Assembly (NCBI GenBank): GCA_012845835.1
Contig: JABAKD010000016.1
Location: 7,647,919-7,711,918, forward strand
Length of the DNA stretch: 64,000 nucleotides
Origin: Undaria pinnatifida
Lineage: Eukaryota; Sar; Phaeophyceae; Laminariales; Alariaceae
Direction: 5' to 3'
Numbering within the stretch: position 1 is the stretch's first letter; every line of letters begins with the position of its first letter. Under the pieces are notes generated by a model. It was given only the letters and a program-made list of their open reading frames with translations, had not been told where the DNA came from and searched no databases. Below, piece by piece: positions 48,714 to 60,300 of the stretch. Made by a program: the position numbers and the translations under genes.

Positions 48714-48714
48714 C
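48600..48714 (+). mobile_element. LINE 3' end with (AAC)n tail
   Basis: CTCCAGAGTGACTGGAGCCTG, then GTGACCACGGACTTGATTATG and (AAC)n to 48714. Near-identical to 19555-19674; no RT sequence upstream, so very short. Confidence 0.7.
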
Positions 48715-48977
48715 GCACGGTAGAGGTGCACAGAACAAAGTCCTTGAGGTCCTCACACGAGGAGCTCAATATCCCACCCGAAAAATGATTCTGAAGGCGT
48801 TCGTTGCGCAAAACCCGACGAAGCTTTTATATGCCTTAGTCCTAAAAAATATACTCCGTACTAAGTATGTACTATTCGTGAAATTACTTGACTAACGACT
48901 AACCAGTAGTTCCTCGCATGACGAGGTCGGTCGGGCAGAAGGTATACTTTTGTTTGGCGCGAAAATTGCAACCCCTA

Positions 48978-49042
48978 CGATGGGATGAGTCGGCATGGGA
49001 TACCTCATCACGTCAGTTTCGTGAGTTCGAGCCCCGCCGAGT
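48978..49042 (+). other. tRNA-like segment (SINE head)
   Basis: GTCGGCATGGGATACCTCATC followed by GTGAGTTCGAGCCCCGCC, a box B-like T-arm. It lies 100 bp upstream of repeat family B (49130-49245), compatible with a tRNA-derived SINE. No full cloverleaf. Confidence 0.35.
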
Positions 49043-49129
49043 GCATACTCGTATAAATTCGTGTTGGGACTTTTTCTTGTGCACAAAATGACTCGTGGAA
49101 AGCGCGAGAGCGTGAATAAGCAACAACAC

Positions 49130-49245
49130 TCGATGAAAAATCGACGAGTAGTGGGATTGCTGAACCCTATGCGCGATAAAAATTGAAGACAAGAGCCGGG
49201 GGAGAGAAGGGACGACGACACCTGTGACCACGGCTTGTTTGGTGC
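49130..49245 (+). repeat. Dispersed repeat family B, copy 2
   Basis: AAAAATCGACGAGTAGTGGG, AACCCTATGCGCGATAAAAATT, ACACCTGTGACCACGGCTTG; compare 42350-42490 and 59020-59165. Confidence 0.5.
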
Positions 49246-49289
49246 TCATACAGCAGTTCCTGAGATATACCATGTGAGGAGCTCCATAC

Positions 49290-49665
49290 TGTTACAAGGC
49301 TTAGTTTGGGTAAGCTATTGGTTAACCTTTTGCAAGTGGTCAAATGGACTAATGCCCCTCTAATCTTCTTAACAAATGGCGTCGTCGACAGACCATGGGT
49401 TTTTTGGGTCGTGGTTTCAAACCCCACATCCACCATAATAAACTTTTTCAGACTTTCCCCATGTCGAACTTGAAAAATGCTCTCCCCGGTATACACAGGA
49501 AATGAAACGGCTTGGATATATTGACAGGTCCGCCCGTATATCCACCCGATCTGCTATCCCGCCGTTTCAGGGGGGGAGAGTGTTACAAGGCTTAGTTTGG
49601 GTAAGCTATTGGTTAACCTTTTGCAAGTGGTCAAACGGACTAATACCCCACTAATTTCCTTAACA
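49290..49665 (+). mobile_element. TRIM (miniature LTR retrotransposon) copy 2
   Basis: LTRs at 49290-49374 and 49581-49665 (85 bp each) begin TGTTACAAGG and end TTAACA. The purine tract AGGGGGGGAGAG ends at 49580. The interior matches copy 1, including AATGGCGTCGTCGACAG just after the 5' LTR and a mutated T-arm. Flanks CATAC and ATATT are not a clean target duplication. Confidence 0.8.
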
Positions 49666-49730
49666 ATATTGACCGCGAGGCAAAAATGGTAGTGTAAACC
49701 GATGAACAATCATCCCCCATGGTCTAGTGT

Positions 49731-50047
49731 AGAGTCTTTCTACGGTAGCCCCCCCCGAAACTTTTCTTTGACGAAATCGCCGCTTTCAATCAAACCAGCT
49801 CCCGGACGTATCACCTCCTGAAAAACGGTAACCCTTGCCCCCCCCCGCCCGACGTCATCGTCATTCGACCGTCCTTTCTTTGCAAACACGAAAATATGTG
49901 AAGATTGTATTTTTCATAGCATCCTTCCTCGTGTCGAGCAGCCATGACCATGACCATGACCATGACCATGACCATGAACCATGACCATGACAAACGTTCG
50001 TTAAAGAAAATCGCTGGTTTTTGGGCGGGCTATCGTAGCATCAGTCT
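49731..50047 (+). mobile_element. MITE family A, copy 2 with (CCATGA)n expansion
   Basis: Left end AGAGTCTTTCTACGGTAGCC, right end (reverse complement) AGACTGATGCTACGATAGCC. Internal blocks as in 29479-29713. A hexanucleotide run (CCATGA) at 49943-49990 is expanded relative to the other copies. Confidence 0.75.
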
Positions 50048-50111
50048 GTAGATACATAACGGGAACCTTTTGTTAAGACCGAAATGACATCCCAACGATA
50101 TTACGCATTAC

Positions 50112-50113
50112 TT

Positions 50114-50144
<31 letters not shown>

Positions 50145-50178
50145 TATTACTATTATTATTATTATTATTATTATTATT

Positions 50179-50261
<83 letters not shown>

Positions 50262-50317
50262 CATCATCATCATCATCATCATCATTATTATTATTATCAT
50301 CATCATCATCATCATCA

Positions 50318-50357
<40 letters not shown>

Positions 50358-50377
50358 CATCATCATCATCATCATCA

Positions 50378-50450
<73 letters not shown>

Positions 50451-50452
50451 CA
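50112..50452. repeat. Compound (ATT)n/(ATC)n microsatellite
   Basis: 340 bp of alternating blocks of ATT and ATC triplets, about eight switches. Six frames are open (poly-Leu/Ser, Ile/Met, Asn/Asp) but not genes. Confidence 0.95.
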
Positions 50453-50866
50453 TTGATTCTAAGTAAAAAATTCTGAGCCCCTATCATGAAGAGCTCGTTA
50501 TCTCACCCGAAACATGACTTCGAAGATGTTCGTTCGCGCAACCCGACCGACAATAATACCAATCGTAAATTTGCCATGCCAACCGATAGTTCCTCAAAAT
50601 GGTTGAGGAGATCAGTCGTTCAGAAACGTTACCCCTACCACCCCGAGATGAATGATTAGGTAAGTGTCTCGGGCGATGATGCATCTACGCTGTGCCTTCT
50701 TCGGCGTGCGCTTCCCTCCTTTGCACGCGTACCGAAGGCGAAAAAACAAAACATATCGTATACCGATCGCTTTTTCTGGAAAAATTATAGCATCGGTGCA
50801 AATAACCCCTGTGCACTCTTGACACTATTGCTAACAACCTCGACATCAAAAAGCGCGCGGCCTCAC

Positions 50867-51892
50867 ACATTTTTTTGTGTATTTTTCGCGGGAGTAGACA
50901 GGACCTTCCGCAGAAGTACGTGGAAAACTCCATGAAGCTTCTGCGAAAGCGAAACCCGTACGCAGCATGGTGTCGCTGGATGTAGTGTTCGATCAACAAG
51001 CGATGACAAGCGGGTGGCAGGTGACATGCCCAGGCGGGGAACACTCCCGGGGGGTGGGACACTTGGTCGCTCGCCTTGACATGCGATGGTAGCTCCGGAG
51101 GCAGCCACGACAGCGGATTAGGTACTGTGTCGGGATGGACGGCCACATGTTCCGCCGCAGATAGCAGCATCTCCGGGTTTTCAATGATCAGGACCTGGTG
51201 CAAATCATGCCGTTGGAGCAAGGTGTTAGGATATGAGGTTGTCGTTTTTCAATTCCGAGTGCCGGCACGTTGGAGTTCCTATTCACATGGATACTTCGAA
51301 GAAGTATGTAAATCCTGCGGCTGTTTCGCGTGAGGAAGGGGACCAAAGACAAACGCGCTAACATCTTCCACGCCTATCACCAATATTTTATCTTACTGCT
51401 CCGAATCAACGACGCCTCTATCGAGGTGCGCTGTTCAAGCCCAGGCGAGCGTTCGCTCTAAGGATAAAGCATCTCACCAGATCTCCGTGCCCGGACAAAA
51501 GATCAACCCATCGCCCCAGAAACTCTTGCTCAACCTCCAGCCGCTTGCCTTCCACCCCCCCTCTCCCGCCGCCCATCGCCATCGCTGCTGCCGTTACCAC
51601 CACGCTATCCCCGCCACCACCGGTACTACTGCTGCCGCCGCCGTCGAGTTCCACGCTACCACCTCCAGTGATAGATGTGGACCTCGATAGACCATCCGCA
51701 ACGACAGATGCGGGCCTTGATAGAGGGTCACGTGCTGACAGCTCCGCGCTATCCCGTCCAGGATCGAGACTACTGTCGTGCCCTCCAGTGCCCCCCCCGA
51801 TGGTGTGAGAGGGGGTGTCTTGAGTGCCAACGATGTCGTCTTCGTCGTGGTCGGGTATCGACAAATGGTTGCTTACCATTGCCGCGTCCAGT
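50867..51892 (-). CDS. Two exons of a gene of unknown function
   Basis: Exon 51892-51478 (starts after AAG, ends before GTGAGA, phase 0) and exon 51194-50867 (acceptor TTTGCACCAG, donor GTGAGG). The first encodes LDAAMVSNHLSIPDHDEDDI, a long Gly/Ser-rich linker and VEQEFLGRWVDLLSGHGDL; the second VLIIENPEMLLSAAEHVAVH, then PPGVFPAWACHLPPACHRLL and a basic FRFRRSFMEFSTYFCGRS. Cys and His residues cluster in the second exon but no known zinc-binding spacing was recognised. If the donor at 50866 is not used the frame continues to a stop at 50685. Start and end not found; same strand as the neighbouring exon groups. Confidence 0.5.
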
Positions 51893-52330
51893 CTTCTCTC
51901 GAGACAAAGATCAGAGATTTTCGGATGAAAGAAACAAAGCGAAAAAAAAAATGTCGAAAAGGAGGAGAGTTTGGACAAAAGCAAGCGTATGTAGAGAAGA
52001 CGGGGATTCTTTGCTCCAGCACAAGGAGAAGAGAGAGTGTCCGATGAAAGCGAGCGTCGAAAAAATGGGGTTTTCTTCGCTCACGATAAAAGAGAAGAGA
52101 GAGTCGGATGGAAGCGAACGTAGAAAATGCGAGGTGTGATTCGCTCAAGCAAAAGGAGAAGAGAGAAGGCATCGGATAAAAGCGAGCGTATACAAAAAGA
52201 CCGTATACTCTCGCAGAATGTAAATATTTGTACAGCGAAAACATCTTCGGCGGTGTGAGAAGTAAGTTTCGTGGCATCAAATGGTCGCTTGTCATTGCCG
52301 CGTCCAGCCTTTGTGCGAGCAAAAGAGAGA
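51893..52330. repeat. Tandem array (about 66-bp unit) and duplicated exon start
   Basis: Four degenerate units with AGAAGAGAGAGTxxGATGxAAGCGAxCGT lie between the exon start at 51892 and a second copy of that exon start at 52279-52325 (minus: GCTGGACGCGGCAATGACAAG, against ACTGGACGCGGCAATGGTAAG). The second copy has no usable exon downstream. Confidence 0.6.
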
Positions 52331-52629
52331 CCGTCGACCGAAAGCGATCGTAGAGCTGACGAGAAAATGTCAGTGCAAGTTAGATGTCACACCTGCAATG
52401 TTCAAGCGGAGCCTAAATGAAGCAGGGACTTAAGTATTGAAACAGACGCTTTGTTTTGAAACAGACGCTTTACTGGGTACAGTTATACTAAATAAATGTA
52501 TTTCGCGCCCACCGTTTTCTAGCGTCCCGTTCAATCGACAAAACGTGGCGACGGCATAGCAGTCGTGCCAATCTGCATCGCGATTGCCATTCATACTCTA
52601 GCGGTCCATCTATAGCGTCGGTAGATGCC

Positions 52630-52840
52630 AGAAAATGCCGTCACTATAGCGGAAACCGGAGCCACTCCGCATGCTGCCATATCTTGGGGGTCCAATTTGT
52701 GCCTAGAGATTTCACAGGCACTGTAGCGGGCAACCGGCACTGCTCAACCGGTACCACTCAACCGGCACCACTCAACCGGAACCACTCAACCGGAACCACT
52801 CAACGGGCACTTCTCAACCGGCGCCATAGAAGGACCACTA
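52630..52840 (+). repeat. Dispersed repeat (CAACCGGCACTA family), copy 2, expanded
   Basis: Same family as 3640-3790; here a 14-bp unit CTCAACCGGCACCA is amplified about six times (52744-52825). Confidence 0.65.
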
Positions 52841-54392
52841 GTTTACCTGTTGGAGAGTCCAGGTCTATCCGGCATCTTGCAGTGCATCCCAAACGATCGA
52901 ATGATCTCGCACGATATGTAATGAACCAGGCGAGCTTTGTCTAAACGCTCATGACACGGGTCCCTGCAGTCGATCCGCAGCACCTGCATGATTCATTTTT
53001 TGAATGCAGGCGGGTCGTAATATACACAACACAGTTGCACGCGTCACACAGACCAGATCTCCGTTCATGATCTCTGTCATTCTTGGCAGATAGATCCCTG
53101 ATTTATATTATCTGCATGGCTTAGAATATGCTGCCGGAGGGTGCAGTCGTATGGACGGGAGGATCTAGCACATGTTCCCTTGGTTGGATATGTACTAAAC
53201 ATGTCCTGCACAACGCGCCAAACGACATGTAAAGGGTCTAGACGATCTAGATCGTGATCTGTTCGATGTCACAACAGCTGCGAAGTTTCAGACCAAGGTG
53301 TGTGTAAAGCACGAGATAATGAAATTTGAGGTCCACACGTATACTACAAGTAGAGTCCTCCCACGGCAGGGATTGATATATGTTGCACTTTTTGGGGCAA
53401 ACGTGTCTTACCTGTTGGGCGCCTCAAAAAAAGAACTGTCAGGTATTTCGATAATTTTACGAGTATTTTTGTTCCGGGACTAGCGCGTAGAAATGTTGGT
53501 CGTATTGCGTAGACGAGTGTCCTCGAAGTCGAATTCGGGTGATATATTGAGCTCCTGGGGAGCTTGGAAACTCTGCTGCACCTCTAGCGTGGGATGACGT
53601 TAAGAGTCGATGTGAAATGTGCTCTCACTACGAGTATCTAGCTACTGAATTGTCGTCAAGGGGGAGTGTTGGATGATGAAATGTGAGGTCCATATGTATC
53701 TAGGTGACGTACAGTCACTACGTACGAGTGCACTATCTAGCTACTGGTTTATCATCAAGGGGGCGTATTGGATTAAGTAGTTTGAGGAACATGCGCATCT
53801 ACTTGGCGCGAGGTCACCGCGCTTACAGCTACAGTCATTGTGTCTAGAAAGTGAGTCTAGGGCAAACCGACTTGATGCCACCCCGAAAATCCTTCTTGGC
53901 CGCTTCTTATCGGCCTTTGCCATATGGACCCATTGAATGGGGTCTAAAACGAGGCCATCCTTGGGAAAACCCGCTACCCTGCGCCGTGTTGTCCGCTAAC
54001 GGGCAATGTCTTACATTCTCGATCAAATTTGGCCCAGGGGAACAACATCTACAAGAGAGGCACGGCGAAAATAGTGCAAAACATTATTGTTCGTATGCCA
54101 CCCCCGTGAGAGAAAGTTTGGCCTATCATGCCTTGAAAGGGACACTATCCTCGTACTTACTCACACGACTACGATAAGCTGGTGGGTAGTGCTGTATAGC
54201 CAAAAAAAAATGTGCTTTCGAGTTCGATGAATCTCGCAAGCAATCGCAACCCTCGAGGCCCGCTCTTCGCCACATACTAGTGTAGTTAGGAGTACACTGT
54301 CAGAAAATACTCCTGCTATAATATAGCCAACCGGGCAACAGCATGCTACGCAAACATTCTCACTGTGTCTCGCTATCCTACAACCACCTTAC
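52841..54392. other. No confident gene
   Basis: One plus ORF at 53851-54177 has moderately protein-like sequence but no domain or splice support. Near-repeats of TATCTAGCTACTG and ATCAAGGGGG at 53.63-53.77 kb suggest another local duplication. Confidence 0.4.
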
Positions 54393-57300
54393 CAACGTTT
54401 TTCGCTCCACGGTCTCATGAGTTAGGCCGCCGCCGTCCTTGTTGCGGGTGACTGATCTCGGCCGCGTTACAACGGCTCGCGAGAGGCTGCTGCGTCCGTA
54501 CTGCGGAACGCTGTCCGCAGATTCAACAACCGACACGCCCTTCGCGAAAACAAAGCAACGATAAACACGTACGTCGGGGACGGTCGTTTCGCGCGCTGAA
54601 TATGATGTTTGGGCCTTCGAAAAAACTGTTTTCGTCGTGACACTCCGCCATGCCCACACATGAAGACAAGCACCAAGTAGCATGCGTTTGTTGGTGCTGG
54701 AAAGCCTGATGATATCATCTTGCTGTGTTTCTGCCAAAATGTCGAGCTCTGCTTGAAGATAAGCTTACGCTTCATGTCACAGCTGACAACGCACGGGCTA
54801 CGGCTGCGCCGTGCGTACGTCACCTCAAATGCTGACGCTAAAAGCCAGCCGGCTCCGGGCTATTCGTGCTGTTCATGGTCGCCTGCTGTCAGCTTTTGGC
54901 TTCTGGCGCTAAAAGCCAGCCTGCTCGGGCTAGTCCTAGCGACCAAACTGGACGTAATTTAAGAGATATTCGTGCTGTACATGGCCGCCTGCTGTCGACT
55001 TCTGGCGTTAAAAGCCAGCCTGCTTGAGCTAGCCCTAGCGGCCACTCTGGACGTATTTTTAGAGTTATTCGTGTCGTGCATGGTCGCCTGGGACTAGCGG
55101 CCACTCTAGACGTAACTTTAGTTATATTTGTCACTTAAGTTCGCACTTGGTTTTCTGTTAGGATGCAGCCTAGATGTTATAGAAATTGTCGTGTCTCACT
55201 AAAGTGGATATTCTCCAAGTATTTCACCCCCACGCTACAGTAGTTAGTACTACCTACCGGTATTATAATAACACTTCGGTATTGTGCATCGTCTTTGCTT
55301 CACGCACAGGGCGCGATTGCCCTTCAGTGGGTCTGGTTTGCTGCAACCCCCCGTGGCTGTGATGCTTGACGTTATCATTATGCTGCGACCTGCATTGTAG
55401 TTGAACACAGCAAGTCGTTCCACTCCATCAATACACATACAAACAAGCACCAGGTAGGACGTACTTGGCGCCAGACAACCCGATGATTTTGTGTCACGCA
55501 CAGGGCGCGTTTTATTTTTGAAACCCCTGTGGCGTGGGTTCTTCAAGTTGTTATCATTTGACCTGTGACAGCTTTAGGGACAGAACGAATGCCGCAGCTC
55601 ATATACACTACCCCCTTACTCACCCGCCGGCCGCCAGCCGCCTCCCCCCTGCAGTACCACTCCAAGAACCCGAGCAGCGCGGTCGTCATGCCTGTCCCCG
55701 GTTGGTCTACCACAACCATGCCAATGGTCGAGGTATCTCCAAGGTAATCCGCCAACACAACCGGAAACTTCTTCGCAGTCGCTCCGCCGCCAGTCCCCGT
55801 GCTCCTACCGCCCCCCCCAGTGGTAATAGGGTCACTACTACTCCCCCCGGTGGTCCTGATACCCCCCCCGGTGGTCCTGATACCCCCCCCGGTGGAAGTA
55901 GTAGGGGAGGCACCATCTGCTTGAGTAAGAACACCGCCTAGACCACCGCCGCCATTCACTTGACCGATGCAATTTTCGCCCGGTGCTACCGCTATTTCTG
56001 CAACTGGTGTAATATCACCGTCTGCAGCACCTCCTCCTCCAATCTGATACTCGGTGGATACTCGTTTCACCCTTTCTTCGAACACGAGAAACTCGAGGCG
56101 CTGCTGGAGGCGCCAGGCCGCGGACGCTGCGTCCGCAACCGCCGTATCGGATGCGGAAGATTTTCCGCCTTTACGTCCCGCGGCGTCGGCTGCTGCGCCG
56201 CTCGCGGGTGGCGGTTCTGGCCTAAAGCCCCGGTACCGAACGACGGGAAGTTGTACAACAGCGTTTTCTAAGAGATGGCAGGCCAAGGCATGCGGGAAGA
56301 GGGACGCATCGTCTAGTCTGTCGGGGGCTGTTCGGAGCGGGTGCATCTCCTCTATAGCTCGCGATAAGTCTGTATGTAAGAACGAGGGGAGGGCAAGGAG
56401 GGAAAACAGAACACTACGAGGTTAGAAGGGGGGGGGGGGGGTATGGAGTTAGAACGGGGTTCCGGTAAGGGTTGCGCTAAAATGTGACAAGCCCTGGCGT
56501 GCGGGAAGAGCGGAGCATCGTCTAGCCTGTTCGGAGCTGTCCAGAGCGGGTACACCTCATCTAATGCGCGAGATAAGTCGGGGGGGGCGGGGGGGGGCAC
56601 GGAGGGAAGAAAAGTACGCGGTTTTAGCAAGAAGTGAGCTGTGCGCTCGTGCGACAAACGCACCCACCCTACCCCTTGTGCTTTAGACTGATTCTACGAC
56701 ATTCTCCCCAACAAAACAGCAATTTTCTTCGACGAACGTTTCATGGTCATGGTTCATGGCTGCTCGGCACGAGGAAGGGTGCCACGAAAATATTATCTTC
56801 GCATATTTCCTTGTTAGCAAAAGACTACTGCTACTACGACTATCGAACGATGAGGTCGGGGGGGGCAAGGGGGCACGGACTTTCAGGAGATACGGCGGGG
56901 AGCTGGTTTCGAAACCGGCGACTTCGTTAAAAAAGAAGAGTTTGGGCGGGTTACCGTAGAGCGACTCTTTACCTTCCAAAACCATGGAAAGAAATATGGT
57001 CTCGTCTTCATATCCCTGGCGGAAACGGTTTGTGTATGCCGCAATCTCTTGCTTGAGCTGTGTCATGCGCCCTTTACTCCCGTTGATAAACCGAATTACT
57101 TCAGCGATACCACCGGCTGCCTGAGGTACGTTCGTTCCGCGACAGAGGGGACGCGAAGAGGCGGGACGCGAAGAGGCGGGGGGCGAGGGCGGGGGGGGGA
57201 AGGCGTACTCCTTTGGTGCTTGCCTTAGTGATTTGACCATCGACCGCGCGCCCCTTTGGAGACGGACAACCGTTCCTACTCCTAATAGAGGCACCTCCAA

Positions 57301-60300
57301 CATTTGGGCGCTCATGACGCTTTTTTCCATAATTAGTTGCTGTTTTTTGCTTGTCTTGTCTTGTCTTGTCTCTTGCCTTGCATTGCACTGCAGGAAGGCG
57401 TTATCATATCGGGCATGGGCGTTGTCCTTGCGACCATAGAACTTCGCGTATCTACAATGCCGGGAAGGAGCACGTCTGGGTTTTTACCCTAACCAGGTAG
57501 TAGGCATTGCTTGCGCCAACGACGCAGCGGGGGTGGGGGGCACGCACAAGACGGAGACTACCAGTTGTAACCGCCTCGATGTAAACCCCCTTTGAACCGC
57601 TCGCACCCACGTTTTTGATAAAAAATTACTTGGACATAACGCGGTATGGGATAGTTTTAACGAGTACAGACGAAACAAGAGGCTGGAATCGGAATTAGAG
57701 CCTACTACTGTAAAGCACAAAGCAAAAAAAAAATGGAAAATGGTCACATATGAGTTGATCGTCAACGTGGAACTCTCTTTCGAAAAAGTGACTAATAGCC
57801 TTAGTCGTGAACCCTCGGTTGCTCTACGGACGGACGGAGCTCCTCAATTTACGATATCCCCAATGCGTTCGGCGTGTCTTCCTGGTGGTTATAGCACCAT
57901 CCACTGCTTAGAAGACCTCTCAGTCACAGGCTATATATCACTACCGACTACACCACTCAGCCACTGCTGTGACTGAGTGGTCTAGTGGGCAGTGCTATAT
58001 AACCAACAACGGACTGAATTGCACCATCTACTCTTAACAGACCAATCAGCCACTCTGTGAATGGGTGGTCTATTGGAAAGTGCTCCTCCGCAAGTTAAGA
58101 TCGACTATACATACTAAGTATTGAAACATCATCGGGGGACAGCCTCGTGGAGACACTACAAACATCGACAACGGCGCTCTACTGTACAAGGGATCGCGAG
58201 CTTTTGTGTTGATAAACATGCTGCGTGAGTTACACTTTCCGGTGGTTTCTTCCTCGTACCCGGTATTTATGTCCACAAGAACAACGACGGCAGTGTATCG
58301 TCACACAAAACACGAGCATTATTAGTGTTCCGCGCACCATCTTCTGGCTCGGGTGGAGCTCGCTCTGCAGGCACGGAGCGCGTGTGTAGAAGAAAGCGTG
58401 GTCGGTCATCAGCCCCCGTTGCGCCACGACAGCTCCCTGCGATACCAACCCTGAGGTTCTCACTTCGTACACGCGCGGTAAGTCCACACAGGAAAGCAAA
58501 ACATCAAGGGCATGCGGCTGTCACGGCAACAATACAAGAATGGCCAACATCTCCGAGTGTAGTAGATACAGGGGTTCAACGGTAAATGACTGAATTATGT
58601 CGCCGACGCACGCCTTTGAACCCGAGATGTCGACTTTTTTTATGCGTGGCGCTACATCTGCGAACGACGTGACGCCAGCGATGTGACGCAATGCTATCAT
58701 ACGAAAGAGGTGTAGAGCCAGCTTGTTTTCGGGAGGCTCCGTTCTTCCTGAGCTCTACGCACTTTATATCCAAAATCTTATTTTCGTTTGAAAAAAGGGA
58801 AAAATGCAACCCCACGAACGGTCCCAAAAACGGCGAACCAAAAAAATGGTAGAAGCGCAATGGCATTTCCTATCGTATTGGGGCAATCCCCCAGCTAAGA
58901 GGTCCTGTTGTCAGAAATAGCTCGGCTGAAAAGCGCACCCTCCATCGTATCACATGTTGTCCAACCCTTTGGCATGATGCTCATCACTCAATTGCTGCTC
59001 CTCCCCAGATCGGCCGATAAGATGTTTTTCCCTTAGTGACCTTTCGGACCAGCTGTGGTCACGGGTGTCTTCTTTTCCCTCCCCCACCGGTACACGCCTT
59101 CATTTTTACCGCGCATAGGGCCCCATATTCCCGCTTAACAGATATTTTATGCTCGTCGATTTTCGTCGAATATTGCACTAAACACCTGTGATCCAATAGT
59201 CTGTGCCCCTGTCTGCCTCAATACAAGTCTCAGGGCCTACGCGGGGAGGAGAGAGGGCGGGGGGCTCGTCCGTGTCATGCAGCGCGTGCGCGAAAGCAGC
59301 GCGCAGCCCGCACGATTTTCTACAACGAGCGCACGAAATCCGGCAATGTGCAGCATGAACTTCTTGCAACGTCGATCGCTGGTTTCGTTTGCGCCGGCAA
59401 GAAAAAAAACAGTTCGGTCCGTTTTTTTCACGTAAGAGACGGATAGACAGGGCCACTCGCAGCCTGCACTTGGTACCTAGAAAAAATATGGGTGCCTCGT
59501 TCCTATGACAGCCTTGTTCAGTACCTAATAAGGCATCAAACCCATTACTTGAAATACCTGGCCCAACAGCTGCTGGCCAGCCACTAGCAACATCACACAC
59601 CGTCGTCTGTTCGCGCGTGCTACCACTCGGCCAACACCGTCCCGTGCTCTATCCACTCCGGTATTGCCACCCACACGATCAACCAAAACACCGAAAAAAA
59701 ATATTATGTTCAACTTGAGTTTAGTATAGAACGAATTATATCATCGACGATTTCCTCTCTGTTTCCTTCAGCATACAGCAGTATTATATCTCGTTTCCCC
59801 GGATATAGGTTTTCAGTCTATCTATACGACCCATCCCCCGAACTCCAGATATCTCGGACATTCATTCGTGCATTCTTCTACTTTTTTTCCCTCTTTGATA
59901 TAAGAACCTTGTCGAGATAAAACATGCTCTGAATGAAACTTCCCGGTGAATTTTTGGGAAAATGTAGACTGACGTCATCATCCGCGGCCAATTTTCCAAG
60001 AAAAAACAAAAAAATCGAAAAGTGATGTCACGATTCCGGATGACGACAAATGTCGACCAAGGGTTTTCCACCAATGAAAAAATTGCAACCGAAAAAAATT
60101 GACCAATCAGAGAACTGGGGGCACGAAACGTCTTTCTCTCTGCTGCCGTGCTGCTGCAATTAATGTCAATTCTTTAACCAAAGAATCACAACCAAAACGC
60201 CTACGCAAGCTTTCTCTCTCGCACCAAAAGGCACATGATTCTTGGTTCGGTTTCCGAACTCTAATAAACCTTCTCATTACCAGGGGGGGGGTATGTTATT

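Noticed and set aside
50073..50487. ORFs of poly-Leu/Ser, poly-Ile/Met and poly-Asn/Asp
   Set aside because: Pure triplet microsatellite read in six frames.
53851..54177. Plus ORF of 108 codons
   Set aside because: No domain, no splice partner, and not supported by neighbouring exons.
58325..58490. Plus exon ending at a perfect GTAAGT donor (58490)
   Set aside because: Arg/Ser-rich frame without an upstream or downstream partner on the plus strand.
59237..59411. Minus exon reading KKFMLHIAGFRALVVENRAG, then a stop
   Set aside because: Coding-like, but its start phase (1 base) and stop do not fit the surrounding gene chain; left unassigned.
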